The position numbers and the translations under genes were made by a program. Below, one piece after another: positions 24,911 to 34,279 of a stretch of 64,000 nt of DNA (within the stretch, counting starts at the first letter, position 1; each line of letters starts with the position of its first letter). The stretch covers positions 558,001 to 622,000 of the forward strand of contig CP076020.1 of NCBI GenBank assembly GCA_018622675.1, in the 5' to 3' direction. The notes beneath the pieces were generated by a model. That model searched no databases. It saw only the letters and a list, made by a program, of their open reading frames with translations, and was not told where the DNA came from. This stretch comes from Mycoplasmatota bacterium (GTDB taxonomy: Bacteria; Bacillota_I; Bacilli_A; Izemoplasmatales; Hujiaoplasmataceae).

Positions 24911-25627
24911 TTGTAGATTAAATTTAAAATTAAGTTTTGTAAATATATGGCCAAAAAATTTATGTATTTTAAATTTTAATACTATCCAATAAAGACCCTC
25001 AGTTAATATTACTCCAACAATCAAGTCGATAATATAATGCTGCTTTAATGTCTGTGTAGCGATGATAATCATCAATGCTAATATATAAATGATGATCTTA
25101 TTTACTTTTGGCATATTCTTATCAAGTCTAGCACCAATAATCGCTATCCAACTAGAAATGGTATGCATAGAAGGTAAAGCGTTTCTTGGACCAGCAGACT
25201 GATAAATCCACATCACAATTTTTTCGGTAAAATTCAAATCTGTTCTAGGCATAGAGTAGTTACCATCTATGAATAATCCAGATGTTACTCTCCAAGCTTC
25301 AACATCAGATTGCCAAAAGAAATACCATATACCACAAATTGTAAAAGCGATAATAGCAATAGCTGAAATGATGAACATATTTCTTTGTGATCGATATCCT
25401 ACATATAAAAAAGTAAAAAACCAAAATGGATAAGCGATAATATAAGGATAAATGTGCCAACTAATAAATGGTACACTATCATTAAAACCTTTAAATATAT
25501 AACTGTAATCGACTCCTGGATTACCAAAAGTATCTGCATACCATTGATTACCAAAATATGTTATCAACAAAAATAGCATAACAATGGCCATTGGGATTAT
25601 TGTTTTTTTTAGTTTAGTTGTATCCAT
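24896..25627 (-). CDS. PAP2-superfamily membrane phosphatase
   Basis: This 243-residue protein has about six membrane segments and the PAP2 core: PRNALPSMHTISSW, containing the conserved PSxH, and a later TLKQHYIIDLIVG with the catalytic His and the following Asp. Family members dephosphorylate phosphatidic acid, phosphatidylglycerophosphate, undecaprenyl pyrophosphate or related lipids at the membrane surface; the substrate here cannot be told. AGGAGG stands before the ATG. It is convergent with pyk. Confidence 0.82.
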   Translation of the reverse strand: MDTTKLKKTIIPMAIVMLFLLITYFGNQWYADTFGNPGVDYSYIFKGFNDSVPFISWHIYPYIIAYPFWFFTFLYVGYRSQRNMFIISAIAIIAFTICGIWYFFWQSDVEAWRVTSGLFIDGNYSMPRTDLNFTEKIVMWIYQSAGPRNALPSMHTISSWIAIIGARLDKNMPKVNKIIIYILALMIIIATQTLKQHYIIDLIVGVILTEGLYWIVLKFKIHKFFGHIFTKLNFKFNLQKKED

Positions 25628-25657
25628 AAATACCTCCTGAATGACATTACTTTTAAA

Positions 25658-25666
25658 ATTATATCA
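25658..25666 (-). promoter_or_regulatory. PAP2 gene promoter (extended -10)
   Basis: On the minus strand TGATATAAT is an extended -10 about 30 bases before the start codon. No convincing -35 is seen. Confidence 0.5.
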
Positions 25667-25710
25667 TAAATAAAATAATAAATATAGACAGATTATACAT
25701 TTGTTTTATA

Positions 25711-25739
25711 TTGCTAAAGAGTGCGATTTGTGATAAAAT
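25711..25739 (+). promoter_or_regulatory. Promoter of the E2-like acyltransferase gene
   Basis: TTGCTA, 17 bases, then TAAAAT preceded by TGA: the same architecture as the rpsT promoter. Confidence 0.6.
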
Positions 25740-25765
25740 TAATAAGTACGAAAAGTGAGGGAATT

Positions 25766-26632
25766 ATGTTTGGATTTAGAAGCGATGGGAAAAGGGTAAA
25801 AAACATAGAACCATTCATGAAAATTGTTCCACATATTATGTTTCAAAGGAACGATGCAATGGTTATGAAGACAGAAACGTTAGATTGTTCAAAATTAGAT
25901 GCTTATATTTTAAATAAAAGACGTGAAGAAGGTATTAAAATTGACTATATGGATATAGTCGTTGCTGCTTTTGTTAGAGTTATTTCTCTTAGACCTAAGT
26001 TAAATCGATTCATTGTTAATGGGAGGATATTTAAAAGAAACAATATCCAATTATCATTTGCCATAAAAAAAAGATTGGTTGATACTTCAGAAGAAACGAC
26101 TTTGAAATTAACTTTTGATGGGACAGAATCTATTTATGATGTTCAAAATCAAATCCATGATATCTTGAAAGAGAATAAAGGGGAACAAAAGGTTAATATT
26201 GTAGATAAATTAGCAAAATTATTTACGAAGGGACCTAATTTCATGATTAAGTGGACAGTTAGATTTTTTATGTGGTTAGATAAACATGGTATGTTACCAA
26301 AAGTTCTTCTCGATGCATCACCTTTTCATACATCTGTATTTTTAGTTAATTCAAGATCAATTAAAATGAGTCCTGTGTATCATCATATTTATAATTTTGG
26401 GACGACTGGAACTTTTGTTTCTATCGGAAAAGAAACATATCAGCCAGTTGTAACTAACCCTAATAGTAATGAATTTTCTGTTAAAAAAATTATGGAACTA
26501 GGTATTGTAATTGATGAACGTATCTGTGATGGATTATATAATAGTTTATCATTAAAAGAACTTAATCGTATTTTATCAAATCCAAACATATTAGATCAAA
26601 AAAACAATAATGTAGTAAAGGATGAAGATTAA
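25766..26632 (+). CDS. 2-oxo-acid dehydrogenase E2-like acyltransferase domain protein, catalytic His replaced
   Basis: The 288-residue protein resembles the catalytic (chloramphenicol-acetyltransferase-like) domain of E2 acyltransferases, with no lipoyl or subunit-binding domain. Matching parts are IDYMDIVVAAFVRVI, the TSVFLVNSRS strand, FGTTGTFVSIGK, and a C-terminal DERICDG where E2 enzymes have DHRxxDG. The catalytic His is therefore Glu251. No dehydrogenase partner genes are nearby. GTGAGGG sits before the chosen ATG. The next small membrane gene overlaps its stop, so a membrane-linked acyl-transfer or non-catalytic role is possible (inference). Confidence 0.7.
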   Translation: MFGFRSDGKRVKNIEPFMKIVPHIMFQRNDAMVMKTETLDCSKLDAYILNKRREEGIKIDYMDIVVAAFVRVISLRPKLNRFIVNGRIFKRNNIQLSFAIKKRLVDTSEETTLKLTFDGTESIYDVQNQIHDILKENKGEQKVNIVDKLAKLFTKGPNFMIKWTVRFFMWLDKHGMLPKVLLDASPFHTSVFLVNSRSIKMSPVYHHIYNFGTTGTFVSIGKETYQPVVTNPNSNEFSVKKIMELGIVIDERICDGLYNSLSLKELNRILSNPNILDQKNNNVVKDED

Positions 26633-26865
26633 TGATAATTGTACCGAGTTTATTTACAATAATTTTTGGATTATTTTTCGGATTGATAGGCTTTAAATTT
26701 CTATTTAAGCCAGATCCAACCATTAGAAGATTACAAGATATGAAATACAAAAGTTCTAGTACACCATCGAAGCAAGCAATAATGATGACTAGAATATTTG
26801 GTGTTATACTTATGATTATTGGTTTGTATTTTATTGGTGTTGGCATCAATATTTTAATTAGCTAG
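26632..26865 (+). CDS. Small two-TM membrane protein
   Basis: The 77-residue protein has two hydrophobic segments (about 3-24 and 52-75) linked by a basic loop with PDPTIRRLQDMKY. I do not recognise a family. Its ATG overlaps the stop of the E2-like gene, indicating a coupled pair. Confidence 0.6.
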   Translation: MIIVPSLFTIIFGLFFGLIGFKFLFKPDPTIRRLQDMKYKSSSTPSKQAIMMTRIFGVILMIIGLYFIGVGINILIS

Positions 26866-26890
26866 GAAACAGAGAAATCTGTTTCTTTTT
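26866..26890 (+). terminator. Terminator-like hairpin between the small membrane gene and the ABC-F gene
   Basis: GAAACAGA pairs with TCTGTTTC across a GAAA loop and is followed by five T. Only about 21 bases separate it from the ABC-F start, leaving no room for a separate promoter. Confidence 0.7.
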
Positions 26891-26911
26891 GTTTAAATAA
26901 GAGGTATATTT

Positions 26912-28759
26912 ATGAGTTTACTAAGATTAAACCAAGTTTCAAAATCTTTTGGTGCAGATTTGCTATTTGAAAATATAAGTTTTGATATCAATCAAAATGA
27001 TAAAATTGCACTTATTGGAAAAAATGGAACAGGAAAATCAACTTTATTTAAAATCATATTAAATGAGTTATCACCTGATCAGGGTGACGTATTTGTACAT
27101 GGTCAAACTAAAATAGGTTATTTGTCACAAAATATAATTGATAATGAAAATAACACTTTATATGAAGAAGTATTAAGTGTTTTTAATAATATTATTGCTA
27201 TAGAGAAAAAAATGACACTTTATCAAAATAAAATGAAAGAGGATTACACACCTGAACTTTTAGAAAGATATTCTAGAATAGAAGAAGAATTCAATCATTT
27301 AGGTGGTTATAGTTACTTAGTAAAAATTGATACACTTTTAAGTCATTTTGGATTTAGTAAAGATGTTTATGATAGAAAAATAAGTTCTTTTTCCGGTGGA
27401 GAAAAAACGCGAATAGCCTTTGCAAAACTATTGATGGTTGAGCCTGATATTCTCCTGCTTGATGAACCTACAAACCATATGGATATTGAAATTATAGAGT
27501 GGCTAGAAGACTATTTAAAATCATATGAAAAAGCAGTATTTGTCATCACTCATGATAAATATTTCATCAATAAAGTTTGTAGAAAAATTCTAGAAATTGA
27601 TCAACGTTCACTAGAAGTTTATCATGGAAACTTTGATGATTATGAAGTTGAAAAAGTTAAACGATATGAAAAAATGTTAAAGTTATATGAAAAGCAACAA
27701 AAAGAAATTGGTCATTTACAAAGTTTTGTAGATAGATTTAGATATAAGGCAAAAAAAGCAAAATCAGCTCAAGACAGAATTAAAAAAATTAATCGTATGG
27801 ATAAAATAGATAAACCAACTCAATCAAAAGCAAAAGTTAACATTGGTTTTAAATCAAAAAGACCTACAAATATCCATATTATAGAATTAAATAATCTTAG
27901 TATTGGTTATGAAGAGCCTTTGTTAAAATCCATTAATTTTAAAATGAGAGGATTTGAAAAAGTGGGAATCATTGGTCCTAATGGATCAGGTAAGACGACA
28001 TTGATTAAAACTATCATGTCAATTATTCCTCCTATTGATGGTGAAATTAAGTTTAATAAAAAACTTAAAATAGGTTATTTTGATCAAAATCTACAACAAT
28101 TTGATAAAAGAAAAACTTTATTAGAAACTATACACTCAATCTATCCAGCAAAAACACTAACAGAAGTAAGAAAAGACTTGGCAAAAGTGATGTTTACTCA
28201 AGAAGATGTGTATAAAAATATTTCAGTTTTGAGTGGCGGAGAATTAGTAAAATTGCATTTATTATTTTTGATGTTAGAAGAGCCTGATCTACTGATACTA
28301 GATGAGCCAACCAATCATCTTGATATTGATACAAAAAATGTTATAGAGGATGTTTTTGAGGCATATGAAGGACCAATGCTTTTTATATCACATGATAGGT
28401 ATTTTATTAACAAAGTCGCAAGTAAAATAATTTCTATAGGTGAAAGGTTAGAGGTTTATCACGGAAATTATTCAGATTATATCGGAGATAAAGTAAAAAA
28501 AGAAATCAATCAATCAAAGAGTAAGGTCAAAAGTAAAAAAGTTAAAAAAATTTCTATAGAAAAAGAAATGGAAAAAATTGAAACTTCTATTGTTGATTTA
28601 GAAAATAAAATCGAGGTACAAAAACAATTATTGTTTGAGGAAGAAATTTACTCGAATAAGAATCGATATGATAAAGAAAATAATCATTTAAAAGAACTAG
28701 AGAAAAAATTGAATGAAAAATATCTTGAATTAGAAAAGTTGATGAAAAAAGAATATTAA
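26912..28759 (+). CDS. ABC-F family ATPase (translation factor type)
   Basis: The 615-residue protein has two ABC cassettes and no membrane segment. The first has GKNGTGKST, FSGGEKTR and DEPTNHMD; the second GPNGSGKTT, LSGGEL and DEPTNHLD. A linker of about 80 residues rich in Lys and Arg lies between them (the P-site tRNA-interaction motif region), and a C-terminal coiled-coil follows. ABC-F proteins act at the ribosomal E site to relieve stalls or protect against antibiotics. The C-terminal extension resembles the YdiF/Uup branch; no substrate or resistance can be assigned. It starts after AAGAGG. Confidence 0.9.
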   Translation: MSLLRLNQVSKSFGADLLFENISFDINQNDKIALIGKNGTGKSTLFKIILNELSPDQGDVFVHGQTKIGYLSQNIIDNENNTLYEEVLSVFNNIIAIEKKMTLYQNKMKEDYTPELLERYSRIEEEFNHLGGYSYLVKIDTLLSHFGFSKDVYDRKISSFSGGEKTRIAFAKLLMVEPDILLLDEPTNHMDIEIIEWLEDYLKSYEKAVFVITHDKYFINKVCRKILEIDQRSLEVYHGNFDDYEVEKVKRYEKMLKLYEKQQKEIGHLQSFVDRFRYKAKKAKSAQDRIKKINRMDKIDKPTQSKAKVNIGFKSKRPTNIHIIELNNLSIGYEEPLLKSINFKMRGFEKVGIIGPNGSGKTTLIKTIMSIIPPIDGEIKFNKKLKIGYFDQNLQQFDKRKTLLETIHSIYPAKTLTEVRKDLAKVMFTQEDVYKNISVLSGGELVKLHLLFLMLEEPDLLILDEPTNHLDIDTKNVIEDVFEAYEGPMLFISHDRYFINKVASKIISIGERLEVYHGNYSDYIGDKVKKEINQSKSKVKSKKVKKISIEKEMEKIETSIVDLENKIEVQKQLLFEEEIYSNKNRYDKENNHLKELEKKLNEKYLELEKLMKKEY

Positions 28760-28773
28760 ATCATTAGAATTTA

Positions 28774-28782
28774 TGATAAAAT
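28774..28782 (+). promoter_or_regulatory. argS promoter (extended -10)
   Basis: TGATAAAAT lies upstream of argS, the same extended -10 form as for rpsT. No good -35 is visible. Confidence 0.45.
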
Positions 28783-28804
28783 TATTATGTTTAGGGGTGG
28801 TAAT

Positions 28805-30508
28805 ATGATTAATATAATCAAAAATACAATTAAAAAAGAATTAGAGCTTTTTCTATATAATACTTTTAATGAGAAGATTGAGGTAACTGTTGAAAAACCT
28901 AAAAATCAAAAGATGGGTGATATATCTATCCCTGTGTTTTCTGCAGTAAAAGTGTTAAGAAAGCCTCTGCCACAGGTGGTTGAAATCATTAGCGAAGAAG
29001 TATCAAAATCAAAATATGCTAATTTTTTTGATGAAATCAATAAGGTATCAGGTTTTATTAATATTTCACTAAATAAATCTGAATTTTCTAAAAGTGTTGT
29101 AAATGAAGTTAAAAAAACAGAAAACTATGGAGAAAGTGATTTTGGTCAAGGGAAAACCATTGTTATGGATTATTCTTCTCCAAATATTGCTAAACCATTT
29201 TCAGTTGGACATTTACGGTCAACAGTCATAGGTAATGCGATAGGAAATATTTTAGAGAAGTTAAATTACAAAGTTATTAGAATCAATCATTTAGGCGATT
29301 TTGGAACTCAGTTTGGGAAAATTATTTATGCATATTTAAATTATGGAGATAAGAAAAAAGTTGAAGAGAATCCTATTGAGGAATTGATGAAACTTTATGT
29401 AGATTTTCATGAAAGAGCAAAAAATGATCCTTCTATCGAAGATAAAGCACGCGAGATATTTAAAGATTTAGAACAAGGAAAACCTGAATATGTTAAGTTA
29501 TGGGAACACTTTAGAGAAGTTTCCCTTGAAGAATACATGAAAGTATACCATGTATTAGGTGTTAAATTTGATTCATATAATGGAGAGGCTTTCTACAATG
29601 ATAAAATGCAAGCTATTGTTGAAGAATTAAAAGAGAAAGATCTTTTAGTTAAGGATCAAGGAGCGATGATTGTATCCTTATCAGAGAATCTACCACCAGC
29701 ATTAATTCAAAAAAGTGATGGCTCAACATTATATATTACTCGTGATTTAGCCGCTTTATTTTATCGTAAAAATACTTATAACTTTGATGAAGTTCTTTAT
29801 GTTGTAGGTAATGAGCAAAAACTGCACTTTACTCAACTTAGAGAAGTAGTTAAGAGAATGGGTTATCATTATTATGAAGATATTCACCATATAAATTTTG
29901 GGTTAGTATTACAAGATGGAAAGAAAATGGCGACTAGAAAAGGCAAAATTGTTAAATTGATGGATGTTCTTAATGAAGCCACTAAGTTATCACTAGATTA
30001 TATTAATGAAAAAAATCCAAGTTTGGAAAACAAAGAAGATATCGCGCAAAAAGTTGGTGTAAGTGCTATTATTTTTAATGATTTAAAAAATTATCGTGCA
30101 AACGATATTGAGTTTAATTTAAGTGATATGGTTAATTTTGTCGGACAAACAGGACCGTATCTCCAATATACTTCAGTAAGGATTTCTTCAATTATTGAGG
30201 AAAACACTATTGATCAAGATAATATTGATTATGAATTATACACATCTAGTGCTAGCTTTGAACTTATAAAAACGATTGATGAATATCCTGAAGTGCTTAT
30301 TAAAGCTAAAGAAGAATATTCGCCGTCAATTTTAGCGAAATACCTACTAACACTAGCGAGTTATTTTAATACATATTATGCTCAAGAAAAAGTAATGGTA
30401 GAAGATATCATTGAAAGAAACACAAAATTGTTCTTAATTTCAATCGTTAGGGATATCCTTGATGATGGAATGAAATTGTTAGGAATGCAAGTGATAAAAA
30501 AAATGTAA
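28805..30508 (+). CDS. argS: Arginine--tRNA ligase
   Basis: This 567-residue class I synthetase has the HIGH-type motif in SSPNIAKPFSVGHLRST, preceded by the ArgRS-specific N-terminal Add1 domain. A KMSKS-like segment reads KMATRKG, and the C-terminal DALR anticodon-binding domain is present (YLLTLASYFNTYY). Length and order are typical. The ATG is placed after GGGGTGG; an upstream start six codons earlier would include that site. Confidence 0.96.
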   Translation: MINIIKNTIKKELELFLYNTFNEKIEVTVEKPKNQKMGDISIPVFSAVKVLRKPLPQVVEIISEEVSKSKYANFFDEINKVSGFINISLNKSEFSKSVVNEVKKTENYGESDFGQGKTIVMDYSSPNIAKPFSVGHLRSTVIGNAIGNILEKLNYKVIRINHLGDFGTQFGKIIYAYLNYGDKKKVEENPIEELMKLYVDFHERAKNDPSIEDKAREIFKDLEQGKPEYVKLWEHFREVSLEEYMKVYHVLGVKFDSYNGEAFYNDKMQAIVEELKEKDLLVKDQGAMIVSLSENLPPALIQKSDGSTLYITRDLAALFYRKNTYNFDEVLYVVGNEQKLHFTQLREVVKRMGYHYYEDIHHINFGLVLQDGKKMATRKGKIVKLMDVLNEATKLSLDYINEKNPSLENKEDIAQKVGVSAIIFNDLKNYRANDIEFNLSDMVNFVGQTGPYLQYTSVRISSIIEENTIDQDNIDYELYTSSASFELIKTIDEYPEVLIKAKEEYSPSILAKYLLTLASYFNTYYAQEKVMVEDIIERNTKLFLISIVRDILDDGMKLLGMQVIKKM

Positions 30509-30533
30509 ATAAATTGGTTTAGGAGGATTACAA

Positions 30534-32357
30534 ATGGTCAAAGCAAAAACAAAGCCTAAACGTCAAATCAGCAAACACTTAAAATTAATGGCCAAATGGA
30601 CAGGTAAATATGGTTTTTTATTGATTCCAATATTTTTGATTTTGTTCGCAGAATCATATTTACGAACAATTGTTCCATTGTTTGGACAACATATTATTGA
30701 TGTTATTTTAGAAGGAGATAAGCCTTCTAAGTTACCAGAGATTCTAGCAAATTTATTGATTGTTGACTCAGTTTGGCATCAACTATTATTAGCAGCAGCA
30801 ATGATTGTCGCGACTGCTTTAGTAAGAAGTATTTTTATTTTTACCAGAAGATTAATTAATGGTTTTTATGCAGAAAGAACTGCATATAACCTTAGAAACA
30901 ATTTATATCGTCATCTACAAGATGCGGACTATGGATTTCATTCTCACGCTGAAACTGGAGATTTAATTCAAAGATGTACAACAGATGTTGATATGTATAA
31001 ACGCTTTATTTCAGATCAAGTTGTTGAAGTTGGACGTTTAATATTTTTAGTAGGTTTTTCAATTTGGCAAATGTCTAGATTAAATTTAAATATGACATTT
31101 ATTTCATTGGTAATTGCACCAGTATTATTTGTGATAGCGATTTTCTATTTTAGAAAAGTGGAAAAAATGTTTCATATTATAGAAGATAATGAAGCAAAAA
31201 TGACAACGCATGTACAAGAAAATGTTTCTGGAGCACGTGTTGTTAAAGCATTTGCAAATGAAGCTTATGAAGTTGAAAAATTTGATCGTTTAAGTCGTAC
31301 ATTTACTGATTCTGATTATCAATTAGTAAAGAAAATGTCAATTTTTTGGTCTGTTACAGACTTGTTATCTTTTGTTCAGTTTTTTATGATTGCTATTTTT
31401 GGAATTGTATATGCTTCAAAAGGGATTATTACTTTAGGGATGTATACGGCATTTTTAGCTTATGCAGGTAATATTATATGGCCGATGAGACAATTAGGAA
31501 GACTTGTTGGAGATTTTTCAAAGGCTATTGTAAGTGTATCACGACTTGATAAAATCATTTCGGATCCTGGAGAATATATTAACGAAACTAACAAAGAGAA
31601 ACCTGAAATTAAAGGAAGTATCAAATTTGAACACGTTTCATTTAAATTTGATGATGGTCAGAGTGATCAAATTATTGATATAGACTTTAATGTTAATAAA
31701 GGCGAAACTGTTGCTATTATCGGTAAGACTGGTTCTGGTAAGTCAACACTAATTAATTTGTTAGTAAGATTACTAGACTATCAAAAAGGTCATATTTTGA
31801 TTGATGGTGTTGAAGTCAAAGATATTGAAAAACATCATTTACGAAAAAATATTGGTTTTATTTTACAAGAACCTTTCTTATTTTCTCGTTCGGTAGAAGA
31901 GAATATCAAAATAGCTGATAAGAATACTCCTCAAGATCGTGTTACAACCGTGGCTAAAATAGCACAAGTACATGATGATATTGTAAATTTTGAAGAAGGT
32001 TATAATACACTTGTAGGAGAACGAGGAGTCACCTTGTCAGGTGGACAAAAACAACGCGTTGCGATTGCAAGGATGCTTATACAGCCTAAACCAATTTTGG
32101 TTTTTGATGATAGTTTATCTGCTGTAGATACTGTAACTGATATTCAAATTAGAAGAGCGTTGAAAAAGGAATGGATTGATTCAACTGTTTTAATTATCAC
32201 GCATAGAATTACAACTGCTTCAGAAGCAGATAAAATTCTTGTCATTGATGATGGACGTATTGTTGAATCAGGGACACATGAAGAACTGATCAAAAGAGAA
32301 GGTTCATACAAAAGAATATGGGAAATTCAATCAAAAATTGATTTCCGTCTTAAATAG
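30534..32357 (+). CDS. ABC exporter half-transporter A (degenerate catalytic site)
   Basis: The 607-residue protein joins a six-TM exporter domain to a nucleotide-binding domain with GKTGSGKST, LSGGQKQR, Walker B and H-loop ITHRI. The residue after Walker B is Asp (FDDSLSAVD) instead of catalytic Glu, the hallmark of the degenerate partner in heterodimeric exporters such as TM287/288 and BmrCD. A 12-base gap with a ribosome site separates it from its partner. Likely roles are drug or lipid export; the substrate is not predictable. Confidence 0.92.
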   Translation: MVKAKTKPKRQISKHLKLMAKWTGKYGFLLIPIFLILFAESYLRTIVPLFGQHIIDVILEGDKPSKLPEILANLLIVDSVWHQLLLAAAMIVATALVRSIFIFTRRLINGFYAERTAYNLRNNLYRHLQDADYGFHSHAETGDLIQRCTTDVDMYKRFISDQVVEVGRLIFLVGFSIWQMSRLNLNMTFISLVIAPVLFVIAIFYFRKVEKMFHIIEDNEAKMTTHVQENVSGARVVKAFANEAYEVEKFDRLSRTFTDSDYQLVKKMSIFWSVTDLLSFVQFFMIAIFGIVYASKGIITLGMYTAFLAYAGNIIWPMRQLGRLVGDFSKAIVSVSRLDKIISDPGEYINETNKEKPEIKGSIKFEHVSFKFDDGQSDQIIDIDFNVNKGETVAIIGKTGSGKSTLINLLVRLLDYQKGHILIDGVEVKDIEKHHLRKNIGFILQEPFLFSRSVEENIKIADKNTPQDRVTTVAKIAQVHDDIVNFEEGYNTLVGERGVTLSGGQKQRVAIARMLIQPKPILVFDDSLSAVDTVTDIQIRRALKKEWIDSTVLIITHRITTASEADKILVIDDGRIVESGTHEELIKREGSYKRIWEIQSKIDFRLK

Positions 32358-32369
32358 AGGTGAAATTAT

Positions 32370-34238
32370 ATGAATGATCATTTACGAGACGAAGAGCATT
32401 TCTCCTCAAGAAAAATTGATTGGCAAGTATGGAAAAAGATATTTTCTTTTATGAAGCCATTAAAAAAATTCATTATATTAGGACTATTAACTGTTGCTTT
32501 ACTAGCAACTGCTGATGTGATATATCCTTACATCACAAAATTTGCAATTGATGATATTATTAAACCCAATATTCCAATTGTTGAAGCTGGTGGACAAGCA
32601 GACTTTTCTAAGTTAAATGTTCTAATTATATTATTTGTTGGGTTTATGTTGTTACAAGCTTTCTCGGTTTACTTGTTTATTTTGTTTGCGGGTAAAATTC
32701 AGACAGAATTAGCATTTAACATTAGAAAAAAAGCTTTTCACCATTTACAACAACTTCCTTTTTCATATTATGATAGGACAAGAGTTGGCTGGATCATGGC
32801 GAGAATGACATCAGATTCAAGAAACTTAAGTGAAATTTTATCTTGGGGATTTATCGATTTAGCTTGGGGTTTATTTTTAATTATTATCTTAACAGGATTT
32901 ATGTTTGTTATTAATTTTAAACTTGCTTTAACAGTTTTAGCTGTTGTTCCAGTATTAGTATTGATTTCAATATTTTTTAGAAAATATATTTTAAAAGCTT
33001 ATCGTTCTATAAGAAAGGTTAATTCAAAAATAACCGGAGCTTTTAATGAAGGTATTACAGGTGCTGTTACAACCAAAACATTGGTTTTAGAAAAAGAAAA
33101 TTTTGATGAATTTGATGGATTAACTTTAGATATGAGGCAACAATCCATCAAAGCACATATGCTTCAAGGCTTATATTTTCCTTCAATGTTATTTATTATT
33201 TCTATTGGAGTCTCATTAGTGTATTTGGTTGGCGGAAGAATGGTTTTAGATCCTATTGTTGCTTTAGAGATAGGTACATTATATTTGTTTACTAATTATG
33301 TTTGGCAGTTTTTTGAACCTGTTAATAATGTCGCAAATATCTATGCGAGTTTTCAACAAGCACAAGCTTCAGCTGAAAGAATTGTGTCATTAATTGAGAC
33401 TGAGTTGGAGATTAAAGATTCTGATGAAGTCATAGAAAAATATGGAACTTTATTTGATTATAAAATTGAAAATTTTGAGAAAATTAGAGGCGATGTTGAA
33501 TTTAAAAATGTTGATTTTAAGTATAATGTCGGTGAAAAGGTATTATCAAATTTCAATCTGAGTGTCAAAGAAGGACAAACCATTGCTTTAGTTGGCCACA
33601 CTGGTGCAGGAAAAACAACTATTATTAATTTAATATCTCGATTTTATGAACCTACTTCTGGACAAATCCTTATTGATGGTAAAGACTATAAAGAAAGAAG
33701 TTTGGGTTGGTTGCATTCAAATTTAGGTTATGTATTACAAACACCACATTTATTTAGTGGATCTGTGATGGAGAATATACGTTATGGCAAATTAGATGCA
33801 AGTGATGAAGAAGTTATCAATGCAGCTAAGGCTGTAGAAGCACATGAATTTATTATGAAGTTTGAAAAAGGTTATGACACAGAATGTGGAGAAGGCGGGT
33901 CGAGGTTATCAGTCGGACAAAAACAACTTGTTTCTTTCGCTAGAGCCATCTTATCTGATCCTAAAATATTGATTCTTGATGAAGCCACTTCATCAGTTGA
34001 TACTGAAACAGAACAAGCCATTCAAATTGCGATTAATAAATTGCTTGAGGGTAGAACGTCATTTATAGTTGCACATAGATTGTCTACAATTGTACAAAGT
34101 GATAGAATATTAGTATTAGAAAATGGGCAAGTTATTGAAGAGGGTTCACATCAAGCATTAATTGATGCAAAAGGATATTACTATAAGTTATACACAAATC
34201 AATACTCTGAGGATATGCTAAATCCTCAGCAAAAATAG
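32370..34238 (+). CDS. ABC exporter half-transporter B (catalytic partner)
   Basis: The 622-residue protein has the same exporter layout, but the cassette has the complete Walker B with catalytic Glu (ILDEATSSVD), Walker A GHTGAGKTT and H-loop VAHRLS. The signature reads LSVGQ instead of LSGGQ. This is the expected counterpart to the upstream gene, so each dimer would have one active and one degenerate ATP site. A terminator follows its stop directly. Confidence 0.92.
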   Translation: MNDHLRDEEHFSSRKIDWQVWKKIFSFMKPLKKFIILGLLTVALLATADVIYPYITKFAIDDIIKPNIPIVEAGGQADFSKLNVLIILFVGFMLLQAFSVYLFILFAGKIQTELAFNIRKKAFHHLQQLPFSYYDRTRVGWIMARMTSDSRNLSEILSWGFIDLAWGLFLIIILTGFMFVINFKLALTVLAVVPVLVLISIFFRKYILKAYRSIRKVNSKITGAFNEGITGAVTTKTLVLEKENFDEFDGLTLDMRQQSIKAHMLQGLYFPSMLFIISIGVSLVYLVGGRMVLDPIVALEIGTLYLFTNYVWQFFEPVNNVANIYASFQQAQASAERIVSLIETELEIKDSDEVIEKYGTLFDYKIENFEKIRGDVEFKNVDFKYNVGEKVLSNFNLSVKEGQTIALVGHTGAGKTTIINLISRFYEPTSGQILIDGKDYKERSLGWLHSNLGYVLQTPHLFSGSVMENIRYGKLDASDEEVINAAKAVEAHEFIMKFEKGYDTECGEGGSRLSVGQKQLVSFARAILSDPKILILDEATSSVDTETEQAIQIAINKLLEGRTSFIVAHRLSTIVQSDRILVLENGQVIEEGSHQALIDAKGYYYKLYTNQYSEDMLNPQQK

Positions 34239-34266
34239 CCTATAAGTTTATTATAGGCTTTTCTTT
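34237..34266 (+). terminator. Terminator of the ABC exporter operon
   Basis: AGCCTATAA pairs with TTATAGGCT across a five-base loop, followed by a T-rich tail. The amidohydrolase start is only about 14 bases further. Confidence 0.8.
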
Positions 34267-34279
34267 TAGGAGGACAACA

